A stretch of 64,000 bases of DNA from Fagopyrum homotropicum (GCA_033239125.1 BSWB01000008.1:17080001-17144000), one strand, 5' to 3'; shown: positions 10,562-21,834, numbered from the stretch's first letter. Program-made: numbers and translations. Notes: generated by a model from the sequence alone, not told the origin.

Positions 10562-13500
10562 ACATGGTATCAGAGGTCTGGGTTGGCAACAATGGCACTT
10601 GAAATCTTCTAAAAGACCGAATGTATAAATTAACTAGAACCCGAAAGGGGTCTAAGATTTTCAAAACGGATTTTTGTTTTTACACACGTGCATAGTCGGG
10701 TTGTTGGGTTAGTAGTACGTCGGACCACCATCGTTCTCCGTGGATCTCTGCAGCTTATTAGATGAGAAATAGTTTGTGGACTTATAGTATTGTATGTTTA
10801 TGTAAGTTATATGTATATCTATACGCATGTAACTTTTTAGTACCTATAGACTATGAAATGTCCTTTAGTTGAGTTATTATGATGCGATCCTTACATCATG
10901 ATACAAGGTTAGTAGATCTTAAACAGTATCTGTATATGAAGATAATGGGATCAGACTCGGAAGAGATTAATGTGTTCTGGTGGACAACCGGGCAATCCCA
11001 AAAATTTTCCGAGGAAGGAATGGAGAAGAAGATGAAGACTACGAGATGGTTGTAAAACCAGAACAATCGGACAAGAAGGAAATCTCAAAACGACGCAAAT
11101 AGAGGTAATAGGAGGCCGTAAAAGGAACTCAACGATATGAAGACGATAGATGAAACTCAAGGATGCATGTAAGGCCTGATAACAGTGCAGATTAAAGACA
11201 AACATTGGAACACAAATCAAATAAGGTAGAATACACCTACACTTGGCAAATAAAATGACACTGCAACTAAGGAGGATGCCGCAATAGGCAAGTATGAGCA
11301 GGAGAGTACCGTAGAGATATGGGGTTGACCCCGGGGTGAAGACTTAAAGGAGTACAAAGACAGACATTGACAAATGATTTTAAAGACGAGAAATAAATCA
11401 TCATAGAGACGGTTTGACTTCCTCAAAGATGCAAGAATTTTTATGGAAATCAGGACGCAAGTATCAAATACGATAGCAACCTAAAATTTAGACAACGACT
11501 TTCTATAAAGGTGGCATTTTAGAACTACACCAACCAAGGAGGAAGAATGAGAAAGAATGATATTGGTGAACTCGAGGGTCCACAATAACTTCTCATTCAG
11601 AGAGAGACTTAAGTTACCAACACCAACAATTCGCACCGGAACCTCACAAGCAGCTGAGGACCGAGGAATCGCGAAGATGTAATTACGAGCTATCATGGAA
11701 AATCTGATGAGTCCATTGACGATAGATGAATGATGCAGCTAAACTAGGAAAGAGTATAGTGGCCTTATAGTGAGAAATAGAAGTGTAGATTATAGAAGAA
11801 GCTAAAGGAGTATAAACGTAGAAACTGGAGGAGATAGATTTTCACCAGGGGTATCAAACTTCAAAAGAGATAGAAGAACAATAAGTCCGTGATCCTATAG
11901 AAGGTCAACTACAGACTAGTAGCGCTAACGTGCGGGTCAACTAGTGATAACTGGTTAGCAGATAAGGAGGATAGCCATAGATTTATGAAAGAATTTTATA
12001 GATATTTGGAGGACCCTTCAAGAGATCAACGGCGACAAATGTGAAGTTAAATCGGTACACGTGCTAGTAACATTAATAGTACCATGGAGTGAGTTGAGTT
12101 ACTAACTCTAATTAAGAACGTAAGAAGAAGATCTAGACGGCCAAGAATGACCCTCTTATGCCATTGGAGACCAAGAGAATTACGGGAGTGATTTACTACC
12201 TACTAGCTAGGAAAAGAGTACATATCACAACCAGTAGAGATGAATTGTAAAAGAAGAGCTGGAAGAGTAAGAAGTATATAATTTTGATAAGGTTCTATGT
12301 CAATCCAGACAGAGGATGCGTAGCATCCCATATTAGATAAACCGCAAGTGGATGAAATTTAAGGTCACGAGAGTCGTGTAGACTGCTTACAAGCTATAGT
12401 GGAAGAACTAGAAAGGACCACGGATGTCAGATGGACAACACAGTTGGACTCGAGAAAGGGAGTTAGCTCACGGAGGAACTGGAAGTTTCTAATGTAGAAC
12501 GATCTAAAGGAGTATAACGGGATGAACTCGAGTAAGTAGTGCTCACCAGGAGAATTCAACAAAAAAGGTATGAGAAAAGTAAATTGGGAAATTAAGATAA
12601 GTCAATTACAGACCGACCGATGTCAACCGAGGACGTGCAAGTGTTGTTTGGTAGTGACAAGTTATGTGTCGTCAAGAAGAGATATTTGTGACTATGGATC
12701 TACGAAGTAGCTTTACCGAAGCCTTAGAGAATTTCCTCAAATAGGTAACGGCAACCTTCTTGGATGAACTAAATGTATAACAGAATCGCGTTAGAGATTT
12801 CTTACTGCTGGTTAAGATCAAACTCCGGTCGAGTCAGGGTGTTTGGATCCGTGTTAAAAAGAAGTAAGGAAGTAAATAGAAAAGTTTGTCTTCCAACCGC
12901 TATATTATTCTCTTAAACCAAGTAAGGAAAGTATCTAGTACTTCACCAGATGGGACTTAGAGTGTAATCGGGAGAAAGAGTTTTGGGGACAATCATTTTG
13001 GACTCACACAAAATGTCCTTATGAATGACAACGGAACTATCAAAGTAACACAGCGGAAGCGTGGTGAGTCCTAACCCACAGAGCTGGAAGCTCAAAAAAA
13101 CATTGTTTGGAAAGAACGTGCGATAGGCTACGCAAAGTTACTGGAAAGACTGTATGGGTATATAGAGGTAATAGAAAAGAGGGATACCCTATTATGGATC
13201 TGAGGGAAGAATGACGGCTTCGTTACATGTTACTAGAGTGAGTTTTCTTAAGGGAGTAGGAGAAGAATTCATGATGTAACAAGAGTATTGTGCAAGGTTT
13301 ACCCTAGGAAGCTCAAAGTGAATAACTACCCTACCGAGGCAGAATATAGATAAGGAAGGAAGTGACAGGAGTATGCTTGCAACACAATAATCGCGCATAG
13401 AGAAAGCAAAATCTTGGGTAGAGGGTACGTGTAATGCTATATCAGAACGGATCCGAGTCGCGTTGCATGTCAGAGAAATATTATCGGTCTGATAGACGTG

Positions 13501-14527
13501 AGGGATATAAGAGTGGAATGTTGATGTTGTGGTAGCAATTATCGAGCAATTTTGATCAAACGATGGTGAGGTAAGATTAACTTGTGGCTAGTGTTGTCAT
13601 CGCGAATACATTCTATATCACCTAAGATCTTGATACTGAGTAAGAAGGTTGAGTTGAACTAGAGATCTATAAAAGAATCTGATGACGTCAATAGATTCCA
13701 AAGATTGACCACCGGGTTTTGGTTGTTAAGTTATATCAAAGTTAAGACTAAAAAGGAGCAGATGATGGTTCTTTAATGGAGGAACCATATGACGGAGCCA
13801 TATTATGAAATAAGACCAAGTGAGTTATGATACAACTAGCCTTAACCACTCAGTAAAGTACCGGGAGGTGTATAAGGGGATATCCTAGATCGGATACCCG
13901 GAACCCTTTAGAATATCAGAAAGGAAAGAATTGGAATAAATTACCTCAGGAAGGTCATCAAAGGATTTAGAGGTGAGTTAGGTAAGACAACCTTGTGAGA
14001 CCTTACAAGCAGAGTTGAAAGTGAGTGAAGGACTAGTATTCCTCACCCTATTGGAGAGTGTAACCCCAGTGTTCTGCGGATTCAGTTAGAGGGGTACTTG
14101 CCAGACAAAAGTTAGGACATCGACTTAGAGGATCGGGCAGTGCAGCCGGATGATACTGGTGAGATATCTAGTTACCACTCTAGAATGTGATAGCAGGCAC
14201 TTGTCAGGTCTGCACATGAAAAGATTTCAGAGTTAGTGGTTTTATGAAAAGCCGACGAGGCTACCAAGAGTACTATGGATAGTATGAGACATAACCTTTC
14301 AGAGACCTTTGTGAAGATAGTTGTAATCTAGGGAACAACGAGTTAAGGCTTGACCCTATATCTGTGTATGTTGTCTTACTGCTTATTTATTTCATGCTTG
14401 AGTGCTTAGTCAGGATGTGTGTTATTGATGACTTTGATATGCGGGATACTCATTTGGTGCCTGAAAGGCCGATCAGGATTGTCTTACCCTAAGTTTTGGG
14501 ACAAAACTTATTTTAAGGGGGTACTGA
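10562..14527 (+). mobile_element. LARD-1 internal region, noncoding
   Basis: It begins with a primer site at 10565-10576 (TGGTATCAGAGG, tRNA-Met type) and ends with a polypurine tract at about 14515-14527 next to LTR copy C. The ~4 kb between has no frame longer than about 90 codons on either strand, and no gag, RT or integrase motif that I can read. It is purine-rich on the plus strand and is related along its length to the LARD-2 internal region (53242-57597), for example the block with TAGTCGGGTTGTTGGG just after the primer site. A full-size internal region without coding capacity fits a large retrotransposon derivative moved by a partner's proteins. A remnant just before the 3' LTR in LARD-2 (TTTCGGGACGAAACTTAT) resembles the sequence that follows pol in chromovirus-type Gypsy elements; that affiliation is tentative. 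Confidence 0.75.
10565..10576 (+). promoter_or_regulatory. LARD-1 primer-binding site (tRNA-Met type)
   Basis: TGGTATCAGAGG follows the LTR end by three bases. The LARD-2 equivalent at 53245-53256 reads TGGTATCAGAGC, an exact match to the common plant initiator-Met primer site; LARD-1 has one change at the last base. Confidence 0.85.
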
Positions 14528-14617
14528 TGTAATATCCGGAATTTTTATTTCCGTTTAATTCCGAATCAAATCGGACTTTAAGCCGTTGACGGTTTTCCAT
14601 TCTATATAGCAATTCTT

Positions 14618-14820
14618 TTTCACAAATTTTATCATTTTATGTAGAAGCTATTTCACATAAAATGATAAAATTATATCAACCTCTAATTCCTATAATTACT
14701 TATCATTTTATGTAGAATTTAATTCACATAAATGATAGAATTATATCAAATCCTAATTCTTATAATTATTTATCATTTTATGTAGAATTTATTTCACATA
14801 AAATGATAGATTTTGATATT
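14618..14820 (+). repeat. Three tandem ~70-bp AT-rich hairpin units in LARD-1 LTR
   Basis: Three units each contain ATCATTTTATGT…ACATAAAATGAT, an inverted repeat with 10-12 bp arms and a ~16 bp loop, separated by a related linker containing TATAATTA. The inverted copy in LTR A spans about 9660-9862. One unit in each LTR has lost a T in one arm. Each could form a hairpin as RNA or single-stranded DNA. Confidence 0.8.
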
Positions 14821-14851
14821 AAACCCTAATCTATCAAACTCTAGTTTATAA

Positions 14852-15011
14852 CATGACTTGTCCTTGACAAAGTCATGACGTCCTTTTGACAAGATCAAGA
14901 CGAGACCATGACGAAGTTTGACGAGACCATGACGAGATCATGACAAGGTCATGCATGGGCTTGACGAAGCCATGACACGTTTTGACAAGGTTGTGACAAG
15001 AACTTGACAAC
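14852..15011 (+). repeat. 11-bp-period TGAC array in LARD-1 LTR U3
   Basis: About fourteen copies of a TGAC core spaced mostly 11 bp apart (units such as CATGACGAGAC, TTTGACAAGG, CTTGACGAAG). Several cores read TGACG and one reads TGACGTC, the plant bZIP-type core; others read TTGAC, the WRKY-type core, mostly followed by A or G rather than the preferred C or T. The mirror copy in LTR A is 9470-9628. It lies about 325-485 bp into the LTR, where enhancer arrays are often found. Binding by any factor is inference. Confidence 0.8.
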
Positions 15012-17083
15012 ATCAACCCACTCTTATTCTTACCTTGTTTTCAGCCCATTGTGATTCTTATTATTACCTTGTCCAGCCCACTCTTCCCTTGTCCGCAGCT
15101 TTGTTACAGCCCATACCTCACAACACCCTTACCTTGTTTTGGGCCGCCTGGCCTCCTTTCTCCTCCTGATGCCGCCTACTACAGAAGCCCAACGAGAGGT
15201 GCACCAGCCCAGGAAGACAGCAAGCACCAGCCCAGCTGTGTAGGGAGCTGCCCACGTAATGAAACGCTGAAGTGAAGAGGAGCCAAATCTGCAGCTGTAA
15301 CCGCTCCTAAGATCACGCAGCAATCAATCCTACTTGCCTTGTGTAGCCACAGCCGTGTTTCCATCCAGATTCATGCGAGATCTTTCCCCCTTTCCCTTCT
15401 GCATTGACGTACAGAGCCTCAGCAGATGACTCCATCGAAAGATCCCTCACACAGATCAATCAGGCGGCCGCCTTATGCATCTCACACAAAGCACGCCTGT
15501 CGCCGCCTTCTGCATCTCGCCCAGCAAGCCCTCCCTTGTCCTCTCACAGCAGACGAAGGACGCACCACAAGCAGCAGGATGGCAAGCCTTCTGCACGTCC
15601 AGGCTGGCGCAGGTTTAGCAAGCAACAGCAACTTTCGGGCCTTCGTCTTTCATACCTTCGAGTCTCCGAATCGGGTAAGCTTATACCGCTCTCTCCAGTT
15701 CACTTCTGTCCAGGTAATACATGCCTAACGAGTGCCCTTTAATGTGTCCTAAGCCTACCAGATGAGCCATAGATGAGCAGTAAGGATTCATGCAGTTTTC
15801 TGAATTTTCATGAAGTGACGAACAGTCATCTTTGGGTCCAGATTTGGGTATGTTAGACACCTCCTTTCTTGCTGATTTTTGGATATGTTGTTGTCGGTAT
15901 TGCAGTGTAGAACATACTGAAATTTGAGCCAATTCTGAGTTATAGTTTAGGAGATATGAGTTTATCAAGTTGGCTTCTCATGCAGTTTTCTAAGTGTGCT
16001 GAGTTTGAGGAAATTTGCTTGAGATGCAGTTTTGTAGAATAAATTTGGAGGGGTTATTGACTTCTGTTAGACTTGAATTTCGGACAAGTTATAGTTGATA
16101 TAGTATAGTAGATCATACTAAAATTTCAGAGGAATCCATGTTATGGTTTGAGAGATATGAGGTTTCAAAGTCCCGTATTATAAATGTGCTGAGTTGAGCA
16201 AAACAGCATGGGATGCTGTTTTGTGAGATAATTTTGAATAGGCTTTTGATCTCTGTTAGGCTTGAATTTTTTGATATGATATATTTGACATCTTGTTGTA
16301 GATCATATTAAAATTTGGGAAGAATCGGAGTTACGGTTCGAGAGTTATTGTGTTTCAAAGTTGACGTTTTTATATATGTGCTGAGTGTTGGGGGAAAACA
16401 GCAAGTGATGCTGTTTTGTGAGATGATGTTGAATAAGCTCTTGATATCCTTTCCGGCTGAATTTTGGATATCTTATAGGTAAGATTTTATAGTAGAACAT
16501 ATCAAAATTTGGGATAAATCCAGTGAGTGGTTTAGGAGTTATGATTTTTCAAAGTGTACTCAGATTTTGGCTAAGTATAGAAATTGTAAAGGGAGTAGTC
16601 AACTTTAGGAATTTTTATAAAACTGTTGAATGAACAGTTTGGAGAAACTCTTTCTCCTAAAGTTAGATAGGACATCATAGATAATCTAGGGATTTAAGTC
16701 GGAATTTTTATAAGCGGTTACGAATTTTATATTTGGAATCGAAGTTAGACATGTACGATTTCCCGGAAAATAGTAACATAGGAAAAATGTCAGCTTGGAA
16801 CCCAACGAAACTTTGGGAGTTAGAATATGATTTTAGAATCTCAAATAGGAGTTTAGACATGAATTTTAGAATTTTCGGGAATTTCGGGACCAAGGGTAAA
16901 ATGGTCATTTTACCCTAAATTAATACTGCAACTAGTTATGTCTTAATATATTATTCTATTTTAGAAGTCTTAGACTTCTAACTACGTAGGAGTGTGCTAA
17001 TGCACTTATCTCCTTTGACAGGCAACTGAGTTGCTACAGTTTACAGAGCGAGTTGGTTTACAGAGAGTCGAGCTTTATATCAG

Positions 17084-17527
17084 GTAAGTCCTTTGGGCTT
17101 ACTTAGCTGACTTCTAAATATGAGTATAAATGATGATGGTGGTGTGTGATTGAAATGTTTATGGAGATAGGTTGTGATGTATAATTACCGACCTATATTT
17201 TGGCCTAAGAGTAACGGGCGGTGGCATTCTGCTCAGTAGCTTGCGGGCACTGGGGGTTTCTTTCGGGACTAGTCCATACGTGGTTTGTAGTGATGCTACC
17301 AGTGGAAGTCAGCTAGACCTACACCAGTTGGATAAGGAACGGAGGCGAGAACTAATAATAATTCTCGTGCCACAACTTAAATTGAATAATGTGAATCATT
17401 TAAATAATAGATAATAAACGGTTGAGTGCCAGCATGATGTTTGTTTATTTTGTTTCTGCTTGTGTTTGTACGGTTATCATTTTTGCTTATATTTGGATAG
17501 TTAGCTAACGGTTTATCCGTGTTGTAG
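17084..17527 (+). other. Putative intron in LARD-1 LTR (copy C)
   Basis: CAG|GTAAGT donor at 17084, CTAAC branch-like site at 17505-17509, TTGTAG acceptor ending 17527 (444 bp). Equivalent signals occur in LARD-2 (52497-52941, 445 bp) and LARD-3 (63364-63822, 459 bp, acceptor TTGCAG). The donor, branch site and acceptor are among the best conserved stretches of otherwise divergent LTRs. Splicing is inferred only. Confidence 0.4.
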
Positions 17528-17830
17528 ATCTGTAGAGATAGACAGTTGCAGAGAGATCCGGAACGGATGGTCAGCCGGGTCCACGTACTCATTAGATGGG
17601 GACGGGGGAGTCTTCCATACGTCATGCATGTTATGTATCTTTATATATGTTTGTAAGGCTGTCACATGTGTACGTTTATACCATTAAAAATATTATGTTT
17701 TAGAAATTGTTTTAAATACAGTTGTGCCTTGTTGTAAGATCCAAGTAATGTTGTTGTTAAACCAAGGTCGGGACCCATTGTGAGGTCCTAACCAGTAACT
17801 CCCCGAGTTCCAAGAATTTGGGGTGTTACA

Positions 17831-19470
17831 TTGTGGGAACTAGCATGTCCGCCACATGGTAGAGAATGGCAATGGCGGATGACACTATCTATCTCATCTT
17901 CGGGGATGCATCTTCTGTAAATGCCATCGGGACCTCTTTTGAATAGAAGAGGTTCGTTCCAATAGAATTGCCGGACGTCACTAAAGAATTTCTTCTTTTG
18001 AGCATATGAAAGTCCGGGTGGGATCTCCTGACAAACAAGGTAATTCACAATGTCAGCGAACCATGGATCATTACCTTTTGAGATGTGTTGAAGACACTCT
18101 TCAATCTCGTGTAGCTGCTCGTCAGGGAACGAGTCGTCTATAGGAAGGTCGTCCGTCTCGCCGGTGGGTTGTGGGAGACGACTAAGATGATCGGCAACTG
18201 AGTTTTCCGATCCTTTCTTATCTCTAATCTCTAAATCGAACTCTTGTAAGAGTAGGATCCACCTTAGAAGCCTTGGCTTCGCATCCTTCTTCGTGAAGAG
18301 GTATCGGATTGTGGAATGGTCCGTATAGACTATCACCTTCGCACCTACAAGATAGGAACGAAATTTCTCAAAAGCGTATACTACGGCTAAAAGTTCCTTT
18401 TCCGTAGTTGCATAATTATATTGAGCTTCATCTAGCGTTTTGCTAGCGTAGTAGATGGCATGAGTGCGACCATCTTTCTTCTGTCCAAGAACTGCTCCTA
18501 TGGCAACGTCGCTTGCGTCGCACATGACCTCGAATGGAAGAGTCCAATCGGGTGGTTGAATGATTGGTGCTGAAATCAAAGCTTCTTTGATCCTGCAAAA
18601 AGCATCTAGACAATCCTTCGAAAATTCGAAAGTTGCATCCTTCATCAAAAGATTAGTCAAGGGTTTTGAAATCTTAGAAAAATCTTTTATGAATCTCCTA
18701 TAGAAGCCTGCATGTCCTAAGAAACTTCTAATTCCTTTTACCGAAGAAGGGGGAGGTAACTTCTCAATGGTTTCTATTTTCGCTCTATCAACTTCTATTC
18801 CCCTTTGTGATACTAGATGACCTAACACAATCCCTTCGGTTACCATGAAATGACACCTTTCCCAGTTTAAGACTAAGTTAGTGTCCTCACATCTCTTAAG
18901 AACTAGTGAAAGGTTATAGAGACAGTTATCGAAAGAAGAACCATATACCGAAAAATCGTCCATGAAGACTTCCATGATATTCTCTACATATTCGGAGAAG
19001 ATTGCCATCATACACCTTTGGAAGGTGGCTGGAGCGTTGCATAAGCCGAATGGCATTCTTCTATAAGCAAACGTACCCCATGGGCACGTAAAAGTCGTCT
19101 TCTCTTGATCATCCGGATGAATTGGAATCTGAAAGAAACCGCTATATCCATCTAGATAACAAAAGTAAGAATGTTGGGCTAACCTTTCCAACATTTGATC
19201 GATAAAAGGAAGGGGGAAGTGGTCCTTCCTTGTAGCCACGTTCAGTTTGCGGTAGTCGATACACATTCGCCACCCCGTAACTGTCCGTGTTGGGATAAGT
19301 TCGTTGTTCTTGTTGGCAACAACGGTAATGCCTCCTTTCTTGGGTACTACTTGTATTGGACTCACCCATTTGCTATCAGAAATAGGGAAGATGATACCTG
19401 CATCAAGTAGCTTAAGGATTTCTTTCTTCACGACCTCTTTCATTGCCGGGTTTAACCGTCTTTGAGGTTG
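17831..19470 (-). pseudogene. Inverted duplicate of Ath-1 pol (RT, RNase H, integrase N-terminus)
   Basis: This is the reverse complement of 5010-6649, almost identical: in the predicted protein I see only changes such as R to T after DDQEK and E to D in TDELP. It encodes the RT from QPQRRLNPAMK through FMDD, RNase H, and the start of the integrase zinc finger. An open frame spans 17788-19473 (561 codons) because a new ATG was made at the junction and the far end reads into LTR copy C. It lacks gag, protease and the integrase core, so it is a rearrangement product and not a gene. It is the outer part of the right arm of the large inverted repeat. Confidence 0.9.
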
Positions 19471-19476
19471 CATATA

Positions 19477-20741
19477 TTATAGGTAAGATTTTATAGTAGA
19501 ACATATCAAAATTTGGGATAAATCCAGTGAGTGGTTTAGGAGTTATGATTTTTCAAAGTGTACTCAGATTTTGGCTAAGTATAGAAATTGTAAAGGGAGT
19601 AGTCAACTTTAAGAATTTTTATAAAACTGTTGAATGAACAGTTTGGAGAAACTCTTTCTCCTAAAGTTATATAGGACATCATAGATAATCTAGGGATTTA
19701 AGTCGGAATTTTTATAAGCGGTTACGAATTTTATATTTGGAATCGAAGTTAGACATGTACGATTTCCCGGAAAATAGTAACATAGGAAAAATGTCAGCTT
19801 GGAACCCAACGAAACTTTGGGAGTTAGAATATGATTTTAGAATCTCAAATAGGAGTTTAGACATGAATTTTAGAATTTTCAGGAATTTCGGGACCAAGGG
19901 TAAAATGGTCATTTTACCCTAAATTAATACTGCAACTAGTTATGTCTTAATATATTATTCTATTTTAGAAGTCTTAGACTTCTAACTACGTAGGAGTGTG
20001 CTAATGCACTTATCTCCTTTGACAGGCAACTGAGTTGCTACAGTTTACAGAGCGAGTTGGTTTACAGAGAGTCGAGCTTTATATCAGGTAAGTCCTTTGG
20101 GCTTACTTAGCTGACTTCTAAATATGAGTATAAATGATGATGGTGGTGTGTGATTGAAATGTTTATGGAGATAGGTTGTGATATATAATTACCGACCTAT
20201 ATTTTGGCCTAAGAGTAACGGGCGGTGGCATTCTGCTCAGTAGCTTGCGGGCACTGGAGGTTTCTTTCGGGACTAGTCCATACGTGGTTTGTAGTGATGC
20301 TACCAGTGGAAGTCAGCTAGACCTACACCAGTTGGATAAGGAACGGAGGCGAGAACTAATAATAATTCTCGTGCCACAACTTAAATTGAATAATGTGAAT
20401 CATTTAAATAATAGATAATAAACGGTTGAGTGCCAGCATGATGTTTGTTTATTTTGTTTCTGCTTGTGTTTGTGCTGTTATCATTTTTGCTTATATTTGG
20501 ATAGTTAGCTAACGGTTTATCCGTGTTGTAGATCTGTAGAAATAGACAGTTGCAGAGAGATCCGGAACGGATGGTCAGCCGGGTCCACGTACTCATTAGA
20601 TGGGGACGGGGGAGTCTTCCATACGTCATGCATGTTATGTATCTTTATATATGTTTGTAAGGCTGTCACATGTGTACGTTTATACCATTAAAAATATTAT
20701 GTTTTAGAAATTGTTTTAAATACAGTTGTGCCTTGTTGTAA
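19477..20741 (+). repeat. LARD-1 LTR copy D, internal fragment, forward
   Basis: Matches about 16473-17737 of LTR copy C. Its left junction to inverted pol carries about six filler bases (CATATA). Its right end joins the next fragment over the shared bases TGTAA (20737-20741). It includes another copy of the stem-loop TAGAAGTCTTAGACTTCTA (19966-19984) and of the putative intron. It differs from copy C at scattered sites, so it may come from the other LTR of the element. Confidence 0.85.
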
Positions 20742-20789
20742 CACCCCAAATTCTCGGAACTCGGGGAGCTACTGGTTAGGACCTCACAA
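20737..20789 (-). repeat. LARD-1 LTR copy E, terminal 53 bp, reverse
   Basis: Equivalent to 6650-6702 (TGTAACACCCC…CTCACAA). It joins Athila integrase sequence at CACAAT (20785-20790), six bases present both in this LTR and at the original Athila target, so the junction looks like microhomology joining. Confidence 0.85.
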
Positions 20790-21834
20790 TTATACTTGTG
20801 CTAAGGTATTTCGTTCCGGCTTCTATTGGCCTACACTTTTCAAAGATGTGCAAAAGTTTGTTGTTTCTTGTGATGCTTGTCAAAGGAAAGGTAATATATC
20901 CAGGAGGAATGAGATGCCTCTCAACAACATACAAGAAGTAGAGATCTTTGACGTATGGGACATCGATTTTATGGGACCTTTCCCATCTTCATGCGGTAAC
21001 CAATATATACTTCTTGCCGTAGACTATGTCTCAAGATGGGTAGAGGCAATCGCTTCTCCTACTAATGATGCAATGGTAGTGGTGAAGTTCCTCAATAGAA
21101 TGATCTTCCCAAGGTTCGGAACTCCCCGAACCATCATTAGTGACGGAGGAACGCATTTCACGGCCCGTCGATTTGAGACTCTATTGGCTAAGTATGGGGT
21201 GACCCATAAGATAGCTACGCCTTACCATCCGCAAACCAGCGGACAAGTCGAAATATCCAATAGAGAGATCAAAGGAATTTTAGAGAAAACCGTCTCTAAA
21301 ACGAGAAAAGATTGGTCAATGAAGCTTGACGATGCACTATGGGCATACAGGACGGCCTTCAAGACACCAATAGGTACTACTCCCTATAACCTTGTCTATG
21401 GTAAATCCTGTCATCTTCCTGTAGAGCTAGAGCACAAAGCCTATTGGGCCATCAAGTGGCTCAATTTTGACATGAAAGAAGCCGGAGAGAAGCGGCTCTT
21501 AGACATCAATGAGCTAGAGGAGATCCGGCTAAATGCGTATGAGAACGCAAAGATATACAAGGAACGGACAAAGCGTTGGCATGATAAGCACATTATTCCA
21601 AAAGACTTGAAGGAAGGAGACCAAGTCCTCCTATTCAACTCAAGGCTGCGTCTATTTCCAGGTAAGCTCAAATCCCTTTGGACAGGACCTTATTTAATTA
21701 AACGAGTTTTTCCCCATGGTGCAGTTGAAGTATGGGGTGAACAAAGCGGAAGTTTCAAAGTCAATGGCCAACGGTTGAAGAAATATACACCGGAAGCTCC
21801 GGTCGAGGAGATAGCTCCTATCCTCCTCCATTGA
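20785..21834 (+). CDS. Ath-1 integrase, core and C-terminal part, separated from its N-terminus
   Basis: Continues the pol frame from 6649: the second half of the zinc finger (CDACQRKG), then the catalytic core with D in DIDFMGPF, D in ISDGGTHF and E in SNREIKGIL (D,D-35-E), then the C-terminal domain (LKEGDQVLLFNSRLRLFPGKLKS, HGAVEVWGE). The frame is open from 20728, but the first ~19 codons are LARD-1 LTR. TGA at 21832-21834 ends pol. All three catalytic acidic residues are present; only the upstream break prevents expression as part of the polyprotein. Confidence 0.92.
   Translation, partial: HNYTCAKVFRSGFYWPTLFKDVQKFVVSCDACQRKGNISRRNEMPLNNIQEVEIFDVWDIDFMGPFPSSCGNQYILLAVDYVSRWVEAIASPTNDAMVVVKFLNRMIFPRFGTPRTIISDGGTHFTARRFETLLAKYGVTHKIATPYHPQTSGQVEISNREIKGILEKTVSKTRKDWSMKLDDALWAYRTAFKTPIGTTPYNLVYGKSCHLPVELEHKAYWAIKWLNFDMKEAGEKRLLDINELEEIRLNAYENAKIYKERTKRWHDKHIIPKDLKEGDQVLLFNSRLRLFPGKLKSLWTGPYLIKRVFPHGAVEVWGEQSGSFKVNGQRLKKYTPEAPVEEIAPILLH

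Larger units (their letters stand above)
14528..17830 (+). repeat. LARD-1 LTR copy C, complete 3' LTR, forward (3303 bp)
   Basis: Runs from TGTAATATCC to GTGTTACA and follows the LARD-1 internal region. Directly after it come TTGTG (17831-17835, the complement of the CACAA target site) and Athila pol in reverse. So it is the true 3' LTR of a LARD that had inserted against the Athila reading direction. Inside are the 11-bp-period array (14852-15011), three AT hairpins (14618-14820), the four-unit repeat (15830-16565), a stem-loop at 16962-16980 and a putative intron at 17084-17527. Confidence 0.92.

Noticed and set aside
17788..19473. Independent RT gene on the minus strand
   Set aside because: It is an inverted duplicate of Ath-1 pol with ends made by rearrangement junctions; gag, protease and the integrase core are missing.
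6650..20789. Two independent LARD insertions in opposite directions
   Set aside because: Both complete LTRs abut the same Athila base at the same target CACAA, and Athila sequence itself is duplicated and inverted, so duplication of one junction is the simpler reading.
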